Position numbers and translations under genes: made by a program. This document shows positions 36,835-44,253 of a DNA stretch of 64,000 nt, in pieces. Each line of letters opens with the position of its first letter. Positions within the stretch are counted from its first letter, which is position 1. A model generated the notes under the pieces. The model ran no database searches and was not told the DNA's origin. It saw only the letters and a program-made list of their open reading frames with translations. The stretch covers positions 8,174-72,173 of the forward strand of contig DATIZX010000076.1 of the NCBI GenBank assembly GCA_035516795.1, given 5' to 3'. The stretch comes from DATJBF01 sp035516795. GTDB lineage: Bacteria; Verrucomicrobiota; Verrucomicrobiia; Palsa-1439.

Positions 36835-38115
36835 CTAGTTGTTCTTGGGTTCCTTGACCAAATCCCAGGAATGTTCGACCAATGCCGTGGAGTATTCGAT
36901 TGACGGCATGAACGCCGTCGCAAAAAAAACACTCGACTCAACGTCGAACACACAGGCGGTAGGCACCCAATCCAATTGGTTGATGTGATCCTCAGCCAGC
37001 ACGGCGATTTTGTACTGTCCCTGCGGCAAAGGCAATTTGGGAATCCGGCAGATCACCTGACCGCGACCGTGCGCGAGCCGGAACCGCTTGCCTTCGGCGT
37101 CCATGTTGCAGTGTGTGACGGCAATGCCGATGTGGTTGAAAATGGTGAGCATGAATTGCACCTGTGCGAGTTCCTCTTGTGTCTCAAATTCCAGCACGAT
37201 GTCGATCGGATGGCCCGACACTGGCAGAGCGGTGCGCCCACCGGTTTCATTGCGAAGATATGCCGCCACGAACCGCAGACGACCATCGCCGCTACGCCGC
37301 TGCGCATACCGCAAATTGGTCGACTCCTGCCGCACGATGCTGGCAAGATATTCCTGGGTAGCTTGGCGAGCCGTCCCGCGGCTGATCAGCCGTCCCTGAT
37401 CCAGGATAATCGCGGTAGGACAAAGCTCCATAATGGCGCCCATGTTATGGCTCACAAACAGTACTGTCCGGCCTTGCCTGGCAACGTCATCCATCTTGCC
37501 GAGGCATTTCTTTTGAAACGCGGCATCGCCCACAGCCAGGACTTCGTCCACAAGGAGGATTTCGCTTTCCAGATGGGCCGCTACCGCAAACGCCAATCGC
37601 ATGTACATGCCACTCGAATAATGCTTTACCGGCGTGTCGAGGAATTTCTCCAACTCAGCGAACGCAACCATTTCGTCGAATTTCCGATTAATCTCCTGGC
37701 GGCGCATCCCGAGAATTGCGCCGTTTAGGTAAATGTTCTCGCGTCCCGTCAATTCCGGATGAAACCCGGTGCCGACCTCGAGCAAACTGCCTACGCGTCC
37801 CTTGAGACAAACACGTCCGGTTGTCGGCTCGGTGATCCGCGCAAGAACTTTCAGCAGCGTGCTTTTGCCGGCACCGTTGCGGCCGATGATGCCCACCACA
37901 TCGCCGCGCTTTACCTCAAACGAAACGTCCCGCAAGGCCCAGATTTCGTTGGGCAGCTCATCGTTCGCGTGGCCGTTCCAAGCGGCAGCAACGCGCCTAA
38001 ATGGCGTCGTCACCGCTTGCATCAGGGAATCGCGCAAGGTGACGTAACGTTCCTTTCGCGTACCGAGGCGAAACCGTTTGGTGAGATTCTCGACGCGTAT
38101 GGCCGTTTGGCTCAT
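36835..38115 (-). CDS. wzt: ABC transporter ATP-binding protein of polysaccharide export (Wzt-like), first copy
   Basis: A 426-residue Wzt. Walker A is GRNGAGKSTLLK, then VGSLLEVGTGFHPELTGREN, signature YSSGMYMRLAFA and Walker B ILLVDEVLAVGD. The last 170 residues form a separate beta domain expected to recognise the chain terminus; its sequence is unlike that of the Wzt at 18712-19968. ATG 38115 starts four bases after the Wzm stop. It energises export of a lipid-linked polysaccharide across the inner membrane. Confidence 0.92.
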   Translation of the reverse strand: MSQTAIRVENLTKRFRLGTRKERYVTLRDSLMQAVTTPFRRVAAAWNGHANDELPNEIWALRDVSFEVKRGDVVGIIGRNGAGKSTLLKVLARITEPTTGRVCLKGRVGSLLEVGTGFHPELTGRENIYLNGAILGMRRQEINRKFDEMVAFAELEKFLDTPVKHYSSGMYMRLAFAVAAHLESEILLVDEVLAVGDAAFQKKCLGKMDDVARQGRTVLFVSHNMGAIMELCPTAIILDQGRLISRGTARQATQEYLASIVRQESTNLRYAQRRSGDGRLRFVAAYLRNETGGRTALPVSGHPIDIVLEFETQEELAQVQFMLTIFNHIGIAVTHCNMDAEGKRFRLAHGRGQVICRIPKLPLPQGQYKIAVLAEDHINQLDWVPTACVFDVESSVFFATAFMPSIEYSTALVEHSWDLVKEPKNN

Positions 38116-38119
38116 CCGA

Positions 38120-38977
38120 TCAGACCGTATCTGCGAAAATCTTCTCCATGCGACGGAAATAAAAGGCGCCGATAACAAAGACGAGAACAGCCGCAAGCCC
38201 GGACACCCAAAGGATTGCTCCGGGCGCCGGTGCGCCAAGCAACGCCCAGCGAAATCCTTCGACCACGCCCGCCATCGGATTGAGGCCGTAGAGCGAACGC
38301 CATGGCTCGGGCAACAAGCTGCTCGGATAGGCAATCGGCGTGCAGAAGAGCCAGGCTTGAATTAGAAAACTGACGGTGTGCCGTACATCACGATACCGCA
38401 CGTTCATGGCTGACAGCCAAAATCCCACTCCCAGCGATGTAATGAACGCCAATAGGAAAAACGCAGGGAGAAGAATGAGATGGATTGTCGGCCAAACGTG
38501 AAAGTACGCCATCATTCCAATCAACACGATGAACGCCAGCAGGAAATCCACGGCGCCTGAAAGGACGGCGGAAATCGGCACAATCAGCCGCGGAAAATAA
38601 ACTTTCTTGATCAGATTGGCATTGCCCACGAGGCTTTCCGCCGCTCCAACAAGGCCGTTGGCGAAAAAATTCCAAGGGACCAACGCCGCATACGCAAAAA
38701 TCGGATAGGGGAGACCGTCGGATGGAATTTTTGCCAGCCGTCCAAAAAACAAGCTGAAAACGACCATGGTGAACACCGGCTGTAGAATGGCCCACGCAGC
38801 GCCCAGCGCAGTCTGCTTGTAGCGAACCTTGATGTCGCGCCAGATCAGAAAGTAAAGCAACTCGCGAAATTCCCAAATCTCCTGCAACCGCAGGGATACC
38901 CACCCGCGCGACGGCTCGATTACAAGATCGAAATCGGAATCAGGCGGATTCTGGATGACGCTGTTCAAGACTTTCAC
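38120..38977 (-). CDS. wzm: ABC-2 type polysaccharide export permease (Wzm-like), first copy
   Basis: A 285-residue permease if started at GTG 38977, which gives the same length and N-terminal layout as the second Wzm (286 residues). Longer readings consist of arginine-rich non-membrane sequence that overlaps the NusG-like gene. LIWRDIKVRYKQTALGAAWA, KKVYFPRLIVPISAVLSG and LNPMAGVVEGFRWALLG are family landmarks, with six membrane segments. It pairs with the adjacent Wzt. The 95-base gap to the NusG-like gene upstream holds no other gene. Confidence 0.9.
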   Translation of the reverse strand: MKVLNSVIQNPPDSDFDLVIEPSRGWVSLRLQEIWEFRELLYFLIWRDIKVRYKQTALGAAWAILQPVFTMVVFSLFFGRLAKIPSDGLPYPIFAYAALVPWNFFANGLVGAAESLVGNANLIKKVYFPRLIVPISAVLSGAVDFLLAFIVLIGMMAYFHVWPTIHLILLPAFFLLAFITSLGVGFWLSAMNVRYRDVRHTVSFLIQAWLFCTPIAYPSSLLPEPWRSLYGLNPMAGVVEGFRWALLGAPAPGAILWVSGLAAVLVFVIGAFYFRRMEKIFADTV

Positions 38978-39072
38978 TTGGGCAGACTTCCGGTTAATCA
39001 CGCGACAACTTCGACAAGCCTGCAAAGCTTGCGAACCAGAGGTTGATTGCGAATGGAGGCGTTCCTGCTGCG

Positions 39073-39630
39073 TCAGGAAGCGTCCACCAACTGCGAGCGA
39101 CTGACGATCAAGCGCGCCTGACAACCGAGCGTAGATAACAGCACGGCCACGCGATCGCGGTCGCTCATTTCCTGCAAAACGACGGCCTGCAATCCGCGTA
39201 ATGGTCCGTCGGCAATCTCGACGAGGTCGCCCGGTCGAAAACCGGGGCGGACCGTGACCACGTCGACGGCTTCGCCGGCCCATTCTTTGAGCTGTTCGAT
39301 AATCCGCTCGTCGACAATTGTAGGCTTGCCGCCAAAACTGACCACGCCCACGACTTGCGGAGCGTATTGCACGGCGCGAAAGCTCTGGGACAGATTCAGA
39401 CGACAAAAAACGTAGCGCGGGAATAAAGGTCCGATAACCCAACGCTTCACGCGGCGAATCGTCTTGAGGCGTTTGAGTCGAGGATAATACGTTTCCAGAC
39501 CGAGGGATTCCCGGCAGTACTGCTCGGCACTGGCTTCCTTGCGCGGTCGCGTATGAACGCACAACCAGCCCGTTGTGTTGGGAAATGCTCCGTTCTGGGA
39601 CGGGACCGCCGCCGGAGAGGCTGAAGACAT
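39073..39630 (-). CDS. NusG-family specialised transcription elongation factor (RfaH/LoaP/UpxY-like)
   Basis: A 185-residue NusG paralogue. The NGN domain begins GWLCVHTRPRKEASAEQY and contains YYPRLKRLK and IGPLFPRYVFCRLNL, hallmarks of the RfaH-type group. The C-terminal KOW motif is GDLVEIADGPLRGLQAVV. Specialised NusG paralogues bind RNA polymerase and suppress pausing and termination in long polysaccharide operons. Its position just after wza and wzc, at the head of about 39 kb of same-strand genes, fits that role. Either GTG 39645 or ATG 39630 could start it; ATG is given. No SecE, ribosomal protein or other housekeeping nusG neighbour is present. Confidence 0.9.
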   Translation of the reverse strand: MSSASPAAVPSQNGAFPNTTGWLCVHTRPRKEASAEQYCRESLGLETYYPRLKRLKTIRRVKRWVIGPLFPRYVFCRLNLSQSFRAVQYAPQVVGVVSFGGKPTIVDERIIEQLKEWAGEAVDVVTVRPGFRPGDLVEIADGPLRGLQAVVLQEMSDRDRVAVLLSTLGCQARLIVSRSQLVDAS

Positions 39631-39746
39631 GGCTTCGTTATTCACTGGTTATCGTTGTTCTCGGAGTCAGCGGTGGCGTCTGGGCACGCTGCCGCCATTC
39701 CGGTGCTTTCCTGTTTGTGCAACAAGAACCCGGTTTTTCTGTTCCT

Positions 39747-39768
39747 TGGCCGGCCGACAGCCCGGCCA
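39747..39768 (-). other. GC-rich hairpin between wzc and the NusG-like gene
   Basis: A perfect 7-bp stem (TGGCCGG / CCGGCCA, arms 39747-39753 and 39762-39768) with an 8-base loop, located 23 bases after the wzc stop in the 160-base gap before the NusG-like gene. There is no U-run after it, so it is not a standard intrinsic terminator. It could pause RNA polymerase or protect the wza-wzc mRNA. Functional meaning is inferred. Confidence 0.35.
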
Positions 39769-39791
39769 TTTCAGCGCCTCATTCAATTACA

Positions 39792-41921
39792 TCAAGCGGC
39801 GCCGTTTCGCTTCCCCTTCTTGTGATAATAGGAATAGCGGTACGGATAGTAATAGAATCCGTGCAATTCCTGATCGATGTTGTTCATGACGACTCCGACC
39901 AGCGGAGCGCCACACTCCCGCAGCTTCTGCATGGAGCGGGAAACAATCTCGCGACTCACTTTACCGAATCCAATGACGTAAACGACCCCTTTCACATGCG
40001 GCAACAGCAGGAGCGGATCGCTGACCGCAGTGACCGGCGGGCTGTCGATAATGACGCGATCATATTGCCGACAAGCTTCCTGGATGAGTTCTGCCAAACG
40101 GTCGGATCCAAGTAGTTCGGGCGCGTTGGGGGGTACGTCACCCACTTGAAGAACGTCCAGGTTCGGAATGTCGGTCGCCGCAACCACATCCTCCAGCTTC
40201 GAATGATTGGTCAAATACAACGAAAGTCCTTTGTCAGCACGGGAACGGAAGACCTTGTGTTGCACGGGATGATGCAGATCGCAATCGATCAATAAAGTCC
40301 GTTGCCGGTTGGAAGCGAAAGCGATCGCCAGGTTGGCAGACACGACCGATTTGCCTTCGCCGGGAGCTGTGCTGGTGACGAGCAACGATTTCGCGGCATT
40401 CAACTCTGGCTTCAGAGTGATGGTGGCCCGCAAATTTCGAAAGGCCTCGGCGGAAATGGAATGCGGCTGCAATTGGAGCACGCGGCCATTCTGGGTACCG
40501 TCGGGCAGCTCAATGCGCGGTACACCGGTCAGTAAGGGCAGGCCCAGCAAATCCACGTCCTCGTACGACTTAATCTTGTCGTCGAACGAATTCATCAGGA
40601 AGCTCAAACCCACCGCGGCTCCCAATCCCAAAATAACGCCCATCGCGAAATTACGCGTTTTTCTCGGTTTGAACGGCGCTCCGGGCACTTGCACCGGATC
40701 GACCAGCCGTATGTTGTTAGACTCCAGTTTGCCAGCGACACTGGCTTCCTTCATCCGCGTGAGGATCGCGTTATACATCTGGCTGTCCGCATCGGCATTG
40801 CGCTTCAACGTGTTGTACTCCGCCTGTTTGCTGTCCATTTGCAGCGCCTGCTGCTCCTGATCCTTGAGTGCGCCCTGCAAACTGTCCTCGTTAGCCTTCG
40901 CAAGGGAATATTGCGACTGCAGCGAATTGACGACATCGTTGCAGGCGGCCAAGAGCCGGCCGTTGAGGGCCTTCAGCTCAGCTTGCAGAGCCACGATTAA
41001 CGGATGCTGGTCTTTGTAGCGTTCGCGCAAGACGGCCAATTGCACTTGTTTCTCGCTCAATTGTTGACGGATGGCAGCCACCTTCGGGTTGCTCAGAATG
41101 GCTGGAATCTCCGTGACTTTGCGACCGTCTTCCAATTGCTTCTTCACCACATCCCAGTCAGCTTCAGCCGCGAGCCGCGTTTTCTCGGCTTGCGTAACGG
41201 CGGCGTTGAGTTCTTTGAGCTTGTCAACAACGATGTCCTGCCGCTCTTCCACCGAAACCGCGTGAGAACGCTGCCGGTACTGGGCCAGAGCCGCTTCCGA
41301 TTTTTCGAGCTTGGACCTGTATTCGTCTGCTTGCTGCTGTAACCAGCGGACGGCGTCGCTGGCTGCGGCCATTCGTCTATCGAGATTCTGTTTGATGTAC
41401 TGCTGCGCCACGCCAGTGGCCAACAGCGCTGCCAATTGCGGGTCGGCGTTGTCTACATTAATGGCAATCAACCGGCTGCCGCGAATCGGCTCAACGCTGA
41501 GACAGCCTTGTAGCACACCCGCCAAATCAGTATTGCCTCCGGCGCCGGCGAGAAATGCGGCGTTCTGGTCGAGCTTCAACGCTTGGACCACCAATTCGCA
41601 TAACGTCCGGCTCTGGATGAGCTGCATCTGCGTGTTCATGTACTCCTCGTCCCGTGTGTCGGAGGTCAATACGTCCTGGATGTTCAGAACCTTCACTGTA
41701 TCGGAATCCACCTGGACGACAGCAGTGGCTCGATAAGTGGGAGTTTGCCGATAAGTCCAAACGACAGCACCGATGACCACTGTCAAAAACGCCGCCAGCG
41801 CCAGATATTTGTGTTCAACGAGAACAACGAGGTATTGTTGCCACGGAAAACGTCGTTGTTGTGGGCGTCCGATCATCGGCCGGGGTGCCGTGGTAGAAAT
41901 TGCAGGAAGGGTTGTTTGCAT
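39792..41921 (-). CDS. wzc: Polysaccharide co-polymerase/tyrosine autokinase (Wzc-like)
   Basis: A 709-residue BY-kinase with fused Wzz domain. The N-terminal Wzz part has a membrane segment near residues 38-56 (YLALAAFLTVVIGAVVW) and a long coiled coil from about 190 to 380. A PxxPxxP-like stretch (VPGAPFKPRK) precedes the second membrane segment. The kinase domain has Walker A TAPGEGKSVV, Walker A' LLIDCDLHHP and Walker B VIIDSPP. The C-terminus carries a tyrosine cluster (YYYPYRYSYY) for autophosphorylation. It controls chain length and export together with the Wza-like protein, whose gene ends seven bases before its start. Confidence 0.94.
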   Translation of the reverse strand: MQTTLPAISTTAPRPMIGRPQQRRFPWQQYLVVLVEHKYLALAAFLTVVIGAVVWTYRQTPTYRATAVVQVDSDTVKVLNIQDVLTSDTRDEEYMNTQMQLIQSRTLCELVVQALKLDQNAAFLAGAGGNTDLAGVLQGCLSVEPIRGSRLIAINVDNADPQLAALLATGVAQQYIKQNLDRRMAAASDAVRWLQQQADEYRSKLEKSEAALAQYRQRSHAVSVEERQDIVVDKLKELNAAVTQAEKTRLAAEADWDVVKKQLEDGRKVTEIPAILSNPKVAAIRQQLSEKQVQLAVLRERYKDQHPLIVALQAELKALNGRLLAACNDVVNSLQSQYSLAKANEDSLQGALKDQEQQALQMDSKQAEYNTLKRNADADSQMYNAILTRMKEASVAGKLESNNIRLVDPVQVPGAPFKPRKTRNFAMGVILGLGAAVGLSFLMNSFDDKIKSYEDVDLLGLPLLTGVPRIELPDGTQNGRVLQLQPHSISAEAFRNLRATITLKPELNAAKSLLVTSTAPGEGKSVVSANLAIAFASNRQRTLLIDCDLHHPVQHKVFRSRADKGLSLYLTNHSKLEDVVAATDIPNLDVLQVGDVPPNAPELLGSDRLAELIQEACRQYDRVIIDSPPVTAVSDPLLLLPHVKGVVYVIGFGKVSREIVSRSMQKLRECGAPLVGVVMNNIDQELHGFYYYPYRYSYYHKKGKRNGAA

Positions 41922-41928
41922 GGCAATC

Positions 41929-42615
41929 CTAAAAGACGGATTCTGGCACGAAGACCACGTCGTCGGGAATCAGTTCGACATCTTTGCTGCTGTCGCCGCT
42001 GCTGATGATAGCGGCGACGTTCACGGTGATCTTCTTCTCGAGGCCGTTTTCGGTCCGAGAGATGCTGACCCGGCTGGGAGCTGCGATCGGCGTGAAGCCC
42101 CCAGCCCGAGCGATGGCCTGCAATAACGTGAGTTTCTCATCCGCGGAGAAGTCGATTGCCCCCGGCGAGCGTACCTGCCCGAGAATGAAAACTCGGCGGC
42201 TGTTCGCCCGATCGACGAGCACGGAAACCTGTGGATGCACCAGATAGTCGCGACCGAGCCGCTGTTTCAACAAATGCTCCGCTTCACTGACACTGAGCCC
42301 ACCGACGAGAACCGCTCCCAGCATCGGGTAGTTGATCATTCCTTGAGTCGAAACGCGGGTCTTGACAGACAAATCGGGTTCGTTGAAGACATTGATTTGA
42401 AGAGTGTCCAACGGCTGGATCCGGTAGTCGGACGGCGAGGACGCAGATGTAGATGCCGCTTGTGCCGACGAGTGAACGACCGCCGACGATTCACTGGATG
42501 ACGGGCCCGGCTGTATGACGCGGCTGCTCGAGTATGTTTCTGCGCAGGATACAAAACCGAGACAAAGCGCCAGGGAGATCATTAATCTCACCAGGGCACT
42601 AGCCGGCCCGTACAT
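41929..42615 (-). CDS. wza: Polysaccharide export outer-membrane lipoprotein (Wza-like)
   Basis: A 228-residue lipoprotein: the short n-region MYGPASALVR is followed by a hydrophobic core and a lipobox ending GFVSC. ATG 42615 is chosen over ATG 42645 because a GAGGGTG ribosome binding site lies just upstream and the signal peptide is then normal in length. A polysaccharide export (PES) domain starts at YRIQPLDTLQINVFNEPDLS, and an SLBB-type domain covers VFILGQVRSPGAIDF onward. It is shorter than enterobacterial Wza and lacks the C-terminal barrel helix region. It is the first gene of the large locus. Confidence 0.9.
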   Translation of the reverse strand: MYGPASALVRLMISLALCLGFVSCAETYSSSRVIQPGPSSSESSAVVHSSAQAASTSASSPSDYRIQPLDTLQINVFNEPDLSVKTRVSTQGMINYPMLGAVLVGGLSVSEAEHLLKQRLGRDYLVHPQVSVLVDRANSRRVFILGQVRSPGAIDFSADEKLTLLQAIARAGGFTPIAAPSRVSISRTENGLEKKITVNVAAIISSGDSSKDVELIPDDVVFVPESVF

Positions 42616-42705
42616 TTTGACACCCTCTATTCGACCCTTGGCCATGATTCTTCAGTTCGCTTGACTCAAAGCCCAACCCATTTCGCCTAGTGCTGCCGGG
42701 GATTT

Positions 42706-42751
42706 GATCGTGAACAGAACAGTTCGACTTCGCAAGACGTCTGTTCCGATC
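42706..42751 (-). promoter_or_regulatory. Structured 5' leader hairpin of the polysaccharide operon
   Basis: In the transcript strand an 11-bp stem, GATCGGAACAG pairing with CTGTTC-A-CGATC (one bulged A), encloses a 23-base loop. It lies downstream of the putative promoter at 42784-42812 and about 90 bases before the wza start. No U-run follows, so it is not an ordinary terminator. In such leaders a hairpin can act as the loading or pausing signal for a NusG paralogue, and one is encoded three genes further on. Structure is seen; the role is inferred. Confidence 0.45.
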
Positions 42752-42783
42752 CCCAAACTCCGGCATGCCACCTTTGCTGGCAA

Positions 42784-42812
42784 ATTATACTGAACAATGT
42801 GCCTTTTCACAA
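42784..42812 (-). promoter_or_regulatory. Sigma70-like promoter for the polysaccharide locus
   Basis: On the minus strand a -35 box TTGTGA (42807-42812) is separated by 17 bases from a perfect -10 box TATAAT (42784-42789). Transcription would begin near 42777, leaving a leader of about 160 bases that contains the hairpin at 42706-42751. It is the best promoter match upstream of wza, and no comparable site was noticed inside the gene series that follows. Confidence 0.5.
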
Positions 42813-43208
42813 TAGCGTCAATAGAAAACGTGCCGGGCTCACATGCGCACAAGATCGGTAAGCCTCACGCGTTCGCAGTGCCCCGAATTATCTCATTATT
42901 ATCCAGCGGGGCGCGTGCCAAATGGATCGGTGAAGTGCCCTCCTTTTCAACAGTGAATCTCCTTGTGTAAGTTATTGACTACACGGAGGTTCACGTTACC
43001 GCAATCCCAAGATTGCGCGACCATCTTGTCGCCAGTCCGCCGGCATTGTCCATATTGTGGTCACCGATGTTCGTGCCATGAACGAATTTGCTGGAGGGCG
43101 AGCGTTCCACAAAAGCAAAACTCCCGGACGGTTCCGCTCCGAGTTCATTCTGCTGACTCTGAAATCAGTCGGAACGTCCGGTCGCGATTTGTGATCACAA
43201 TTGTGCAG
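42813..43208. other. Intergenic region upstream of the polysaccharide promoter
   Basis: About 400 bases between the promoter of the polysaccharide locus and the GDSL/TPR pseudogene. No supported gene lies here; short open stretches have no recognisable product. It includes TGCGGTAACGTG on the minus strand (42992-43003), which resembles the enterobacterial ops element but lies upstream of the best promoter. Confidence 0.5.
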
Positions 43209-43864
43209 TTAGCGAGCGCGCGAGAATCGCCCTTCGAGAGCATAGATGTATTGTAGCGCGGTGCTGTGTGTGGGATCAAGTTGTAAGGCTCTGCGGAATG
43301 ACGCCAAGGCTTGTTCTCTTTTGCCCTGTCCGGCAAACACAACACCGAGTAACGAATGTGCCGGGACGAAATCGGGCCGCTCATTTCGTTGTTGCCCATG
43401 TAGATCACGGAAAGGTCGCCATCGTGCGCGATGGGCAGAATTATGTTCGAATTAATTGCTGTTATCGCCACGCAAATGACTTGAAATCGCGTGTCCGGAA
43501 ATCGCTCGCTCAAGAGTACTTGCAGGGACCGGCCAACGCCGTAACTCATATCCGGATCGCCGAGGGCCGCGGATTCGCCGAAAAGAAAAATCCGGTACGA
43601 ACCCGGGCCTTTCGTGGCGGCGATCCGTTGCGGCATGGGAGTGCGAACCAGTGGCAGCGGAGCAAGCCGATAATCGAACGCCAGATTTGGGACGTAAAAG
43701 TTCCGGCCGGCGGTTTTCGCGGGAAGGAAGAAGTCGGTGGGATAACCATATCCCGCTACTGGCAGTCCCAATTCCATCGCGCCAAGAATCACTAGCGGCA
43801 CGCCGAACATTGTCAGGAGCCGCAACGCCCCCCGACGACCGGGTGAAAGACTTCGGTGGCTCAC
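43209..43864 (-). pseudogene. Truncated GDSL/SGNH-TPR protein gene with internal out-of-frame deletion
   Basis: The first 160 codons encode a membrane segment (LLTMFGVPLVILGAMELGLP) and the start of an SGNH/GDSL-type domain (IFLFGESAALGDPDMSYG, IYMGNNEMSGP). Just after this, near 43376-43384, the frame that continues the protein changes. In a different frame the remaining DNA encodes a perfect TPR-like end, with DFVPAHSLLGVVFAGQGKRE and ALASFRRALQLDPTHS, stopping at TAA 43209. The sequence therefore joins the beginning and end of a formerly much larger protein, with the middle deleted and the frame broken. The shifted reading continues to 43145 without homology. Confidence 0.75.
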
Positions 43865-44253
43865 GCTACGAGGTGCGGGCGACTGTGATGGCCCGCGTTA
43901 TACGTGGCAACACCGGAGTCAGGGAATTCGGGCAAGTCCGTTATCTGGGCCTTAACGTGCATCGCACCAATTTGTGGAATGGAAGGAATCATCAGATTTC
44001 ATACTTCATGAGCGTTACTGGTTCCAGCCACATCGCGAGTCCGCCCGGCTCAAGCGCCGCCTTTCAAGGGTAACGCGTATTCTTTCCCCCTTTCGCCAAA
44101 ACTGAAGTTGAAATGCTTAACTTCACTACGCAGCAAATAATCCAAGGGCTTTGATCGATTAAAAGGATAAGTTAAATTTGTGCCTCCCCGTATAGTGAGC
44201 TATTGTCGCTGCGGTCGTTTCTGTTCAACTGGTATGGTGCATCGGGAGCCTGA
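43865..44253. other. Intergenic region between pseudogene and nucleoside-hydrolase-like gene
   Basis: About 390 bases without a supported gene. It holds the inverted repeat described at 44103-44125, a weak sigma70-like pair TTGATC (44151-44156) and TAAATT (44173-44178) with a 16-base spacer pointing toward the downstream gene, and GGGAG as ribosome binding site just before ATG 44254. The rest shows nothing recognisable. Confidence 0.45.
44103..44125. promoter_or_regulatory. Inverted repeat, possible operator
   Basis: A perfect 7-bp inverted repeat, TGAAGTT and AACTTCA, with a 9-base spacer, located just upstream of the weak promoter-like pair and about 130 bases before the start of the secreted hydrolase gene. 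Size and position suit binding of a dimeric regulator. No regulator gene lies next to it, so its partner is unknown. Confidence 0.3.

Noticed and set aside
39747..39768. Hairpin after wzc read as an intrinsic terminator
   Set aside because: No U-run follows the stem and the genes beyond it clearly belong to the same pathway, so it is recorded only as a hairpin.
42652..42852. Short minus-strand open frame of 66 codons just upstream of wza
   Set aside because: It covers the promoter and leader hairpin and has no ribosome binding site or recognisable product.
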